A stretch of DNA of 14,401 bases. It comes from an uncultured Sphingobium sp. Its GTDB lineage: Bacteria > Pseudomonadota > Alphaproteobacteria > Sphingomonadales > Sphingomonadaceae. Of the stretch, positions 6,996 through 13,674 are shown in pieces (within the stretch, counting starts at the first letter, position 1; every line of letters starts with the position of its first letter). The translations under genes were made by a program, and so were the position numbers. The notes beneath the pieces were generated by a model. That model did no database searches. It worked only from the letters and a program-made list of their open reading frames with translations, and was not told the DNA's origin. The stretch lies in contig CAMPHJ010000048.1 of NCBI GenBank assembly GCA_946885845.1, positions 1 to 14,401 on the forward strand, in the 5' to 3' direction.

Positions 6996-7030
6996 GGGCC
7001 GTCGGGACTATCTGCCCCGACGGCCCCTCT
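6996..7030 (+). terminator. Strong hairpin, probable terminator of the small plus-strand unit
   Basis: GGGCCGTCGGG (6996-7006) and CCCGACGGCCC (7016-7026) pair perfectly over 11 bp with a 9-nt loop, followed by CTCTCATGTC. The stem is strong; the pyrimidine tail is poor in T, so termination efficiency is uncertain. It lies between the small-ORF unit (plus) and the 3' end of the holin gene (minus), where a convergent terminator would be expected. Confidence 0.6.
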
Positions 7031-7082
7031 CATGTCAGGGTTGGTTGGTGCCGCGTAGCCTTGCGCATGTCTTTGCGATATC

Positions 7083-7355
7083 CTATCGCTCCGCGCCCTT
7101 CGCCTTTCCCCATGCGCGGGCAGCGGTATAGCCTAGGTAGCCTGTGCCGAACAAAGCGTAGAGCGGTTCAGGCAGTGCGTTGAAATAGGCCTGCATTGCT
7201 CCGGTGATTGCCTGCGCGACATCGGGACGTGCGCCGCCGATCAGGCCCAGTGGCACCGACCATAATAGCAGCCCGTACATGACGTAAAGGAAAGCGGGGC
7301 GGGCGCGTGCGGTCCATCGGTCGGGCTGCGCGATCCGTCGTTTCGGATTGGTCAT
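7083..7355 (-). CDS. Phage-type holin (3TM holin family-like)
   Basis: A 90-residue small membrane protein starting MTNPKRRIAQPDRW. It has a basic N-terminus, hydrophobic helices at about 21-42 and 63-80 with a weaker amphipathic stretch between them, and a charged tail WGKAKGAER. This matches the alphaproteobacterial holin family with three weak transmembrane helices that partners GH108 endolysins. ATG 7355 follows the endolysin stop by 13 bp with AGGA 11 nt upstream; the longer frame to 7412 overlaps the endolysin gene and is not needed. Holins open the inner membrane to release endolysin. The operon order is endolysin then holin. Confidence 0.72.
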   Translation of the reverse strand: MTNPKRRIAQPDRWTARARPAFLYVMYGLLLWSVPLGLIGGARPDVAQAITGAMQAYFNALPEPLYALFGTGYLGYTAARAWGKAKGAER

Positions 7356-7368
7356 CAGTGTGAAATTC

Positions 7369-7908
7369 CTAACCGATACGGTTTGCGAGCCAGCCGTAGA
7401 GAAAGGCTTCATTCGCCGGTCGGCTTTCCGCCAAGGCCAGATATCGTTCGCCTTGCAGTGCCTCCAGGGCTTTTAGCAGCACCACTTCGCCCGGCTTTCC
7501 ACGAAGCGCCAGGAACGACCTTAATGCTGCGAGTGTTTTGGCGCCTACCACCCGATCGGCTTTCAGATCGGGGTAATCCTTCTCGTTCCGGTTAAGGGCG
7601 TTCAATGCGCGTTGAAGGAAGCCCGTCGCAGTAGGAGTGCCCATGTTCACGCCGGTGTCGAACATCTCGGCGGCGACGCTGGGAGCGATCTGGGCGATCA
7701 GGTCATAGCCTGGCGATTCCCAATATAGCTGCCGATAAATTGTCTCCGCGGCGGCCCGGGGCAGGGCCTTCATATGACCGGCATAGCCGTTGGCACGCGC
7801 CACCGCCTGGGTAATCCCGAAATGCGTAGCTCCGCCGCGATCCGCTGGGTGGTCGCTATAACCACCCTCGCGCGCAATCACCTCGTCGATCAATGTCGAA
7901 ATGTCCAT
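7369..7908 (-). CDS. GH108-family N-acetylmuramidase (endolysin-like)
   Basis: 179 residues. Residues 14-33 (EGGYSDHPADRGGATHFGIT) are the signature of glycoside hydrolase family 108; Glu14 is the expected catalytic acid for cleaving the MurNAc-GlcNAc bond. The C-terminal part (about 96-175: GFLQRALNAL, VVGAKTLAAL, ALQGERYLALAE) fits the PG_binding_3 peptidoglycan-binding domain that follows GH108. There is no N-terminal signal peptide, so export would depend on the adjacent holin. GGGAGG lies about 8 nt before ATG 7908. No phage structural genes are nearby: this is either a prophage remnant or a domesticated lysis cassette (for example for gene transfer agent release), which is inference. 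Confidence 0.88.
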   Translation of the reverse strand: MDISTLIDEVIAREGGYSDHPADRGGATHFGITQAVARANGYAGHMKALPRAAAETIYRQLYWESPGYDLIAQIAPSVAAEMFDTGVNMGTPTATGFLQRALNALNRNEKDYPDLKADRVVGAKTLAALRSFLALRGKPGEVVLLKALEALQGERYLALAESRPANEAFLYGWLANRIG

Positions 7909-8065
7909 CGGTCCGCCTCCCTGTCACTGAAGGCGAATCAGTTATCCCATTTGGCTAGTTGTAGGACAGCAAAATCTTTCGCGCGCCGCAAACGGTCCTG
8001 AAAGATATGAAATATGGGGAAGGGCGGAGCTGCGATCGGCTTTCGCTCGCGGCTTCGGTTTTCCT

Positions 8066-8142
8066 TGGTCGGGACGAGAGGATTCGAACCTCCGACCCCC
8101 ACACCCCCAGTGTGATGCGCTACCAGGCTGCGCTACGTCCCG
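8066..8142 (-). tRNA. tRNA-Pro (anticodon GGG)
   Basis: The minus strand folds into a complete cloverleaf of 77 nt including an encoded CCA (8068-8066). Acceptor arms are CGGGACG/CGTCCCG (7 bp), D-stem GCGC/GCGC, anticodon stem TCACA/TGTGG with loop CTGGGGG, and T-arm GGAGG-TTCGAAT-CCTCT. The anticodon GGG at 8108-8106 decodes CCC (and CCU). It is preceded by a good promoter; no clear terminator follows before the endolysin gene. Confidence 0.97.
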
Positions 8143-8155
8143 ACCGGAGGGGCGG

Positions 8156-8184
8156 CACATAGAAGCATGTCGAACAACATGCAA
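8156..8184 (-). promoter_or_regulatory. Candidate promoter of tRNA-Pro
   Basis: Minus strand TTGCAT (8184-8179), 17-bp spacer, TATGTG (8161-8156), followed by a GC-rich discriminator. The start would fall about 7 nt before the tRNA 5' end, typical of stable RNA genes. The spacer contains the palindrome GCATGT-6 nt-ACATGC (8165-8182). Confidence 0.55.
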
Positions 8185-8332
8185 TAGCTTGAACGAAGCC
8201 TTTTTGCCTTGTCGTGCAATCCCTAATCATGTTGCCTCCAAAGCCGCATCTGTGTTAGCCGCCCGCCCTTGATCCGTGGACGCTGCATGCGCATTCACGG
8301 CTGGACAAGACAATAAGGCGAAAGTCCCACCC

Positions 8333-8668
8333 ATGTTCATATCCCCAGCCTTTGCCCAGACCGCGGGCGAGCCATCGTCCGGCGCTTCCATGCTGGTGCA
8401 GGTCGCCCCGCTGGTTCTTATCTTCGTCGTCTTCTATTTCCTGCTGATCCGTCCGCAGCAGAAGCGGATGAAGGATCACAAGACCAAGATCGACGCGGTG
8501 AAGAAGGGCGATCAGGTCGTGACCGGCGGCGGTCTCATTGGCAAGGTGGTCCGCGTGGACGACGTTTATTGCGATGTTGAACTCGCGCCCGGCATGAAAG
8601 TGAAGGCGGTGAAGTCGACGCTGACCGACGTGGTCAATCCCGCCACTGCCAAACCAGCGAACGACTGA
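8333..8668 (+). CDS. yajC: Sec translocase accessory subunit YajC
   Basis: 111 residues, normal for the family. There is a short periplasmic N-terminus, one transmembrane helix at 20-39 (MLVQVAPLVLIFVVFYFLLI), then the diagnostic RPQQKRMKDHK and the cytoplasmic domain with KKGDQVVTGGGLIGKV (58-72). It associates with SecDF in the inner membrane. The start at ATG 8333 is chosen because the protein then begins MFISPAFAQ like other alphaproteobacterial YajC; the open frame back to 8276 is not conserved-looking. It is the first gene of yajC-secD-secF, 7 bp before secD. The tRNA-Pro gene lies divergently upstream. Confidence 0.95.
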   Translation: MFISPAFAQTAGEPSSGASMLVQVAPLVLIFVVFYFLLIRPQQKRMKDHKTKIDAVKKGDQVVTGGGLIGKVVRVDDVYCDVELAPGMKVKAVKSTLTDVVNPATAKPAND

Positions 8669-8675
8669 ACCCACG

Positions 8676-10274
8676 ATGCTGAATTTCTCGCGCTGGGCCG
8701 TCGCCGGGATCCTGTTGCCATTGCTGATCGGCATCCTGTGCGCCGTGCCGAGCTTCCTGCCCGAAAATGTGGTGGAAAAGCTGCCTCGGTCGCTGCAAAC
8801 GCGCGTCAACCTGGGTCTTGACCTGTCAGGCGGCAGCCACCTGTTGCTCGAAGCATCGACCCAGGATGTCGCCAGGCAGCGGCTCACCAATATGGAGGAG
8901 CAGGTCCGCACCGAATTGCGGCGGGGCGGGGAACGTATCGCAATCGGCGATATTTCCAGCCGCGACGGCAAGCTGAGCTTCATGGTCCGCAATCCGGCGC
9001 AGGTCGATGCGGCGGTAGAGCGTATCCGGCCGCTGACACAGGGCGCGGGGCTGACCGGGCAGCGGGATTTCAACGTCGAGGTGGTGAACAGTTCGACCGT
9101 CGTCATCACGCCGACCGACGCGGGCATCGACAATGCCGTGAAGAGCGCGATGGAAGTCGCGACCGAAGTCATCCGCAAGCGGATCGACGAAATGGGCACG
9201 CGCGAACCCACTATCCAGCAGCAGGGCGGCAACCGGATCGTCGTACAGGTGCCGGGGCTTCAGGACCCCAAGGCGCTGAAGGACCTTTTGGGCCAGACCG
9301 CGAAGCTGGAATTCAAGCTGGTCGATACGACCGCCAATCCGTCCGAAGCCGCGCAAGGCCGCGCGCCGGTCGGTAGCGAAGTGCTGCCTTACCCCGACAA
9401 TCCGTCGGGCGTGCCTGTGATCGCCGTCAAGCGGCAGGTCATGGTATCGGGCGAAGAGCTGACGGACGCGACCCAGGGTTTCGACCAGAATAACCAGGCT
9501 ATCGTCAACATCCGCTTCAACGGATCGGGTGGCCGGAAATTCGGGCAGGTCACGTCCCAGAACGTCAATCGCCCCTTCGCCATCATCCTGGACGGCAAGG
9601 TGCTGTCCGCACCGAATATCAATGAACCGATCCTGGGCGGGTCCGCCCAGATCAGCGGCAATTTCACCGTGGAAAGCGCCAATCAGCTGGCCATCGCGCT
9701 GCGTTCGGGCAAGTTGCCTGTCGCGCTTGCGGTGGTGGAGGAACGCACGGTCGGACCGCAGCTGGGCGCTGACTCGATCCGTGCAGGCCTTCTCGCTTCG
9801 CTCATAGCGGTCGTCGCGGTCGCTGCCTTCATGTTCGTCAGCTATGGCCGTTTCGGTATATATGCGAACCTCGCGGTCGCCATCAACGTGCTGGTCATAT
9901 TGGGCGTGATGGGGATGCTGGGCGCGACGCTGACCCTGCCGGGCATCGCTGGTTTCGTGCTGACAATCGGCACGGCGGTCGATGCCAATGTGCTCATCTA
10001 CGAACGTATCCGCGAAGAGCGCCGACGTGGACGAGGTGTCGTGCAGGCGATCGAGTTCGGCTACAAGGAAGCCAGCCGCACGATTTTCGAGGCGAACGTC
10101 ACCCATGCCATCGCCGGCGGCATCATGCTTGCGCTGGGTTCCGGCCCGGTCAAGGGCTTTGCCATCGTGCTGCTGATCGGCATCGCGACCAGCGTGTTCA
10201 CCGCTGTCACCTTCACCCGCCTGCTCGCGGCGCGCTGGCTTCGCGCCAAGCGCCCGACCGAGATCCACATTTAA
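8676..10274 (+). CDS. secD: Protein translocase subunit SecD
   Basis: 532 residues of the RND superfamily; with SecF it uses the proton-motive force to pull exported chains through SecYEG on the periplasmic side. TM1 is at about 7-28. VNLGLDLSGGSHLLLEA (44-60) is the family signature after TM1, followed by the large periplasmic P1 domain and then TM2-TM6 from about 368 to 520. GTAVDANVLIYERIREE (432-448) is the conserved TM4 motif with the Asp implicated in proton coupling. Length is shorter than E. coli SecD (615) but usual for alphaproteobacteria. Ends 21 bp before secF. Confidence 0.98.
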   Translation: MLNFSRWAVAGILLPLLIGILCAVPSFLPENVVEKLPRSLQTRVNLGLDLSGGSHLLLEASTQDVARQRLTNMEEQVRTELRRGGERIAIGDISSRDGKLSFMVRNPAQVDAAVERIRPLTQGAGLTGQRDFNVEVVNSSTVVITPTDAGIDNAVKSAMEVATEVIRKRIDEMGTREPTIQQQGGNRIVVQVPGLQDPKALKDLLGQTAKLEFKLVDTTANPSEAAQGRAPVGSEVLPYPDNPSGVPVIAVKRQVMVSGEELTDATQGFDQNNQAIVNIRFNGSGGRKFGQVTSQNVNRPFAIILDGKVLSAPNINEPILGGSAQISGNFTVESANQLAIALRSGKLPVALAVVEERTVGPQLGADSIRAGLLASLIAVVAVAAFMFVSYGRFGIYANLAVAINVLVILGVMGMLGATLTLPGIAGFVLTIGTAVDANVLIYERIREERRRGRGVVQAIEFGYKEASRTIFEANVTHAIAGGIMLALGSGPVKGFAIVLLIGIATSVFTAVTFTRLLAARWLRAKRPTEIHI

Positions 10275-10295
10275 AGGGGCCGGGAGAAAAGACCC

Positions 10296-11282
10296 ATGAA
10301 ACTTCTGAAGCTCGTCCCCGACAATACCAATATCGGCTTTGTGAAGCTGCGCCACTGGGCCTTTGCCCTGACCGCGCTGCTGACCGTGCTGGCCGTGGGT
10401 GCGACCGCCTATCGCGGGCTCAACATGGGCGTCGATTTTGTCGGCGGCCTGATGATCGAGGCAAAATTTGCCGAGCCGCCGCCGCTGGACAAGGTGCGCA
10501 GCACGATCGATCAACTGGGCGTGGGTGATGGATCGCTACAGCAATTTGGCGATCCCCGGACGGTACAGATCCGCCTGCCTCTTCCCGAACAGGGGGGCGC
10601 GGGTGCGGCCAACGCAGTGGTCGAAAAGGCACGCAATGCGATGACGGCGCAATTCCGCGGCGTCACATTTTCCCGCTATGACACAGTGTCGGGCAAGGTG
10701 TCGGGCGAGTTGATCCGCAATGGCATTCTGGCCGTCATGCTTGCCGTGATCGGCATCGCGGTCTTTTCCTGGTTCCGGTACGAATGGCAATTTGGCGTTT
10801 CGACCTTTGTCGCCATCATGCATGACGTGCTGATGGCGCTCGGCTTCTTCGCCGTCACCCAGATGGAGTTCGACCTCAACATCGTCGCCGCCGTGCTGAC
10901 GATCGTGGGCTATTCGATCAACGACAAGATGGTGATCGACGACCGTATCCGCGAAAATATGCGCAAATATCGCAAGATGGACATGAAGTCGCTGATCGAC
11001 CTGTCCGTCAACGAAACGCTGCCGCGCACGGTCATGACGTCGGTCACGATCATGCTGGCGCTGGGTGCGCTGCTGCTGTTTGGCGGCCATGTGCTGCGGG
11101 GCTTCACCGCGGCCATGATGCTGGGCATCATCGTGGGCACCTATTCATCGGTTTATGTGTCGTCTTCACTGCTGATCACGCTGGGCCTCGCCCCGCAGGT
11201 GGGGGAGCGCAAGGGGGGCAAGTCCGGCTTGGCCGCCCAGGCGGAGCGCGTGGGGCCGCGCGATGACGGGGCAAGGCCCTGA
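10296..11282 (+). CDS. secF: Protein translocase subunit SecF
   Basis: 328 residues; partner of SecD. TM1 is at about 21-39, followed by GLNMGVDFVGGLMIEAKF (41-58), the SecF counterpart of the SecD signature. A short periplasmic domain leads to TM2-TM6 (about 143-297). GYSINDKMVIDDRIREN (205-221) is the conserved TM4 block, with Lys211 where many homologues have a small residue. The C-terminus is a hydrophilic Lys/Arg/Gly-rich tail (300-328). GGGAG precedes the ATG. The stop TGA overlaps the possible CTG start of the next gene. Confidence 0.98.
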   Translation: MKLLKLVPDNTNIGFVKLRHWAFALTALLTVLAVGATAYRGLNMGVDFVGGLMIEAKFAEPPPLDKVRSTIDQLGVGDGSLQQFGDPRTVQIRLPLPEQGGAGAANAVVEKARNAMTAQFRGVTFSRYDTVSGKVSGELIRNGILAVMLAVIGIAVFSWFRYEWQFGVSTFVAIMHDVLMALGFFAVTQMEFDLNIVAAVLTIVGYSINDKMVIDDRIRENMRKYRKMDMKSLIDLSVNETLPRTVMTSVTIMLALGALLLFGGHVLRGFTAAMMLGIIVGTYSSVYVSSSLLITLGLAPQVGERKGGKSGLAAQAERVGPRDDGARP

Positions 11283-11692
11283 ACGGCCAAACCTCAGGAA
11301 CTGGGCGCAGCGGAATTGAACTGCGCCGGGATGAATCGGGGCAGGGTCCGATCATCACCGGCTTTTCAGGGCGCGGGTTTCGCGTCCGGGATGATGTATT
11401 TCCAACGGGCCTGCTGCTGAGCCCAACGGCGGCATGGGCGTGGGACGATGCCCCCGTCGTGGAGGCGTTGACGCGGGCGGCGTTGGGCGACCTGCTGGAT
11501 CTCCAGCCTCGACCGGAATTTCTGCTGCTGGGAACCGGGGCCCGCCTGGCGCAACCGTCCCGCCAGTTCGTCCACGACCTTGAGGCGATGGACATCGGCG
11601 TCGAGGCGATGGACAGCCGGGCGGCGGCCCGAGCGTGGGGCGTGCTGCGCGCGGAAGAGCGATGGATCGTCGCTGCCCTCCTGCCGCTTTGA
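11279..11692 (+). CDS. Mth938-like domain protein (DUF498 type), non-ATG start
   Basis: The frame encodes GPIITGFSGRGFRVRDDVFP, LLLSPTAAWAW, PRPEFLLLGTGARL and a C-terminal RAAARAWGVLRAEERWIVAALLPL. This is the pattern of the Mth938-like family that follows secF in many alphaproteobacteria; its exact function is unknown. The frame is closed upstream by TGA at 11267-11269, and no ATG, GTG or TTG occurs in it before GTG 11459, which is inside the conserved domain. Candidate starts are CTG 11279 (overlaps the secF stop as CTGA, GGGG/AAGG just upstream; 137 residues) or ATT 11315 (125 residues, closest to family length). I give the CTG start, with low confidence in it. A degraded start is the other possibility; the coding frame itself is intact. 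Confidence 0.72.
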   Translation: MNGQTSGTGRSGIELRRDESGQGPIITGFSGRGFRVRDDVFPTGLLLSPTAAWAWDDAPVVEALTRAALGDLLDLQPRPEFLLLGTGARLAQPSRQFVHDLEAMDIGVEAMDSRAAARAWGVLRAEERWIVAALLPL

Positions 11693-11758
11693 AGCGGCCT
11701 CCCGCTCTGTCGACGCGCGCGGCGAGTGCGACTACGCGATTGCAATTCCGGCCCCGTC

Positions 11759-11787
11759 TTGCGCTTTGCCGCGCATCCGCATAGTCT
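11759..11787 (+). promoter_or_regulatory. Weak candidate promoter for ppx/gppA-rlmE
   Basis: TTGCGC (11759-11764), 17-bp spacer, TAGTCT (11782-11787), in the 149 bp gap after the Mth938-like gene. An imperfect palindrome CTTGATACCAAG (11786-11797) overlaps the expected start site and could be an operator. Both are pattern matches only. Confidence 0.3.
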
Positions 11788-11841
11788 TGATACCAAGTTC
11801 CGCACCCTTCGGTGTCGGCGAAGAAGAAAAGAGATACGGCC

Positions 11842-12960
11842 ATGGTGCAGCACAGCCGCCCATTGCCGCAGAGTTCCGGTCCCGCCGGAGGTGTTTCGGG
11901 CAAGAACGCCCGTTCCGGCCCGGCTAATGGGAGCAAGGCTGCGGCCATTACTCCCCCGTTGAAACAGCGGGGCACATTGCCTCATCCGCCACGGGGTCGG
12001 CGGGCTTATGCGGCGATCGACCTTGGCACCAACAATTGCCGACTGCTGATCGCCAAGCCGTCATCGGACGGGTTCATCGTTGTCGACGCCTTTTCCCGGA
12101 TCGTGCGGTTGGGCGAAGGGCTTGCCGCGACGGGCCGCATCAGTGACGAAGCTATCGAGCGCGCGATATCGGCCTTGGCCATCTGCGGTGACAAGCTGCG
12201 CCGCCGCCATGTCACCCTGGCCCGCTCGGTCGCGACAGAAGCCTGTCGCCGCGCCGCCAATGGCGCGGAGTTCATCCAGCGGGTCTACCGCGAAACAGGC
12301 ATCGCTCTCGATATCATCAGCGCGCAGGAAGAAGCCCGGCTCGCTGTCATGGGATGCCATGTCCTGCTGGAACCGGGGGACGGCCCGGCGTTGATCTTCG
12401 ACATAGGCGGCGGTTCGACCGAACTGGTGCTGGTGGATGCCAATTGTTCGGGCGTGCCCCATATCGTTGACTGGGTCAGCGCGCCATGGGGCGTGGTATC
12501 CCTGACCGAGAGTGAATTGTTCGACCATGCCGACCCGTCCGAACGGATGGCCGCCTATGGCCGGATGCGTGAGCGGGTGGCCGATGCCTTTGCCCCGCTT
12601 GCCCGCCGTCTGCCGCGACAGCCTTCGTCGGTCCGGCTACTCGGCACGTCCGGGACCGTGACAACGCTCGCCAGCCTGCACCTCAACCTTCCTCGCTACG
12701 ACCGGCAGGCGATTGACGGGCTGATCGTGCCTTCGGCGTCGATGCGGGCCATTTCCAGCCGCCTTGCCACCATGCCGCTGGCGGAACGGCAGAAGCTGCC
12801 CTGCATCGGGACCGAACGGGCTGATCTGGTTGTCGCTGGGTGCGCGATCCTGGAATCCATCCTCGACATCTGGCCCGCCGAAAGGCTGGGCGTCGCCGAC
12901 CGGGGAATCCGGGAAGGCATATTGCGCGGCCTTATGGACCGTGATGGAGTAAGAATGTGA
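11842..12960 (+). CDS. Ppx/GppA phosphatase family protein (exopolyphosphatase / pppGpp phosphatase)
   Basis: 372 residues from ATG 11842 (GTG 11812 would add ten). ASKHA-fold phosphatase acting on polyphosphate or pppGpp; the sequence does not decide which. Phosphate-1 loop is AAIDLGTNNCRLLIA (57-71, where Ser is often Asn-Cys in alphaproteobacteria). Catalytic Glu is in SAQEEARLAV (160-169), phosphate-2 loop FDIGGGSTELVLVD (186-199), and a further GTSGTVTTLASLHL motif follows. It ends after the ASKHA domains and lacks the C-terminal HD domain of E. coli Ppx/GppA. The first ~50 residues are basic, Pro/Gly/Ser-rich and probably disordered. The stop overlaps the rlmE start by 4 bp (GTGA), indicating co-translation. 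Confidence 0.9.
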   Translation: MVQHSRPLPQSSGPAGGVSGKNARSGPANGSKAAAITPPLKQRGTLPHPPRGRRAYAAIDLGTNNCRLLIAKPSSDGFIVVDAFSRIVRLGEGLAATGRISDEAIERAISALAICGDKLRRRHVTLARSVATEACRRAANGAEFIQRVYRETGIALDIISAQEEARLAVMGCHVLLEPGDGPALIFDIGGGSTELVLVDANCSGVPHIVDWVSAPWGVVSLTESELFDHADPSERMAAYGRMRERVADAFAPLARRLPRQPSSVRLLGTSGTVTTLASLHLNLPRYDRQAIDGLIVPSASMRAISSRLATMPLAERQKLPCIGTERADLVVAGCAILESILDIWPAERLGVADRGIREGILRGLMDRDGVRM

Positions 12961-13631
12961 GGGGCGCAGGCGTCGGCAAGGTCCGGGTAAAGACGGCGAA
13001 GGGGCGCACGGCGCAATCCACGCGCTGGCTGGAACGGCAACTCAACGATCCTTATGTCCGCCGGGCGAAGGCGGAAGGATGGCGCAGCCGTGCTGCCTTC
13101 AAACTGATCGAACTGGATGAGAAGTTTCACTTCGTGAAGGGATCGCGGGCGGTTGTCGACCTGGGCGTTGCGCCCGGCGGCTGGGCGCAGGTGGTGAAGA
13201 AATTGTCCCCCAAGGCAAAGGTGGTGGGCATCGATCTTTTGCCGACGGATCCGATCCCCGATGTCACCCTGTTCCAGATGGATTTCATGGATGACAAGGC
13301 CCCGGCTTTGCTGGCCGAAACTTTGGGCGAGGCCCCTGACCTGGTCATTTCCGACATGGCGGCGAACACGGTCGGCCATCCGCAGACGGACCATTTGCGC
13401 ACCATGGCGCTGGTCGAGGCAGCGGCATGGTTCGCGGTTGAAAATCTGCGCAAGGGCGGGACATTCGTGGCCAAGGTCTTCGCTGGCGGGACCGATGCCG
13501 AGCTGCTGGGCGTGCTGAAAAAACATTTCACGACCATCAAACATGCAAAGCCCCCGGCCAGCCGGAAGGGAAGCGTCGAGTGGTTTGTCGTTGCCCAGGG
13601 GTTCAAGGGGCGGCAGGACGAACAGGACTGA
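12957..13631 (+). CDS. rlmE: 23S rRNA (uridine-2552-2'-O)-methyltransferase
   Basis: 224 residues; FtsJ/RrmJ enzyme that 2'-O-methylates U2552 in the 23S A-loop, aiding late 50S assembly. SAM-binding motif I is DLGVAPGGW (68-76). The K-D-K-E catalytic tetrad is complete: Lys49 (RAAFKL), Asp133 (ISDMA), Lys173 (VAKVF), Glu208 (SVEWF). The N-terminus is basic, as expected for rRNA binding. Start GTG 12957 overlaps the ppx/gppA stop by 4 bp, with GGAG 7 nt upstream. Confidence 0.95.
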   Translation: MRGAGVGKVRVKTAKGRTAQSTRWLERQLNDPYVRRAKAEGWRSRAAFKLIELDEKFHFVKGSRAVVDLGVAPGGWAQVVKKLSPKAKVVGIDLLPTDPIPDVTLFQMDFMDDKAPALLAETLGEAPDLVISDMAANTVGHPQTDHLRTMALVEAAAWFAVENLRKGGTFVAKVFAGGTDAELLGVLKKHFTTIKHAKPPASRKGSVEWFVVAQGFKGRQDEQD

Positions 13632-13674
13632 CCCGCTATTTGGGCGCGGCGACTTTACAGACATTGGGGGCAAT

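Larger units (their letters stand above)
6581..7082. other. ~500 bp region without a conventional gene; contains a small-ORF/RNA unit
   Basis: Between the lipoprotein gene and the holin gene there is no ORF of normal size with a ribosome site. The first 170 bp are comparatively AT-rich (around 6661-6715) and contain TATGAT (6665-6670), a possible -10 with GGCTTG about 17 bp upstream. From 6754 onward, hairpin 6754-6775, a very strong Shine-Dalgarno (6783-6797), an 18-codon ORF (6799-6855), hairpin 6857-6873 and the stem 6996-7026 occur in order. This suggests a separate small transcript on the plus strand. A 31-codon ORF from ATG 6887 has no ribosome site and is not called. Confidence 0.6.

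Noticed and set aside
6751..7030. tmRNA, SRP RNA or RNase P RNA
   Set aside because: No tRNA-like ends or AANDN-type tag frame, no SRP GGAA-tetraloop core, and too short for RNase P RNA.
8826..10514. 562-codon minus-strand ORF
   Set aside because: Antisense to secD/secF; His/Asp/Arg-rich composition typical of reverse-frame shadows and no family resemblance.
11176..11985. Minus-strand ORFs of 206-269 codons over the secF end and Mth938 region
   Set aside because: Shadow frames of the plus-strand Mth938-like and ppx/gppA coding sequence; Arg/Pro/Ala-rich without a family.
12696..13673. 325-codon minus-strand ORF
   Set aside because: Antisense to the ppx/gppA 3' end and rlmE, both of which have complete motifs.
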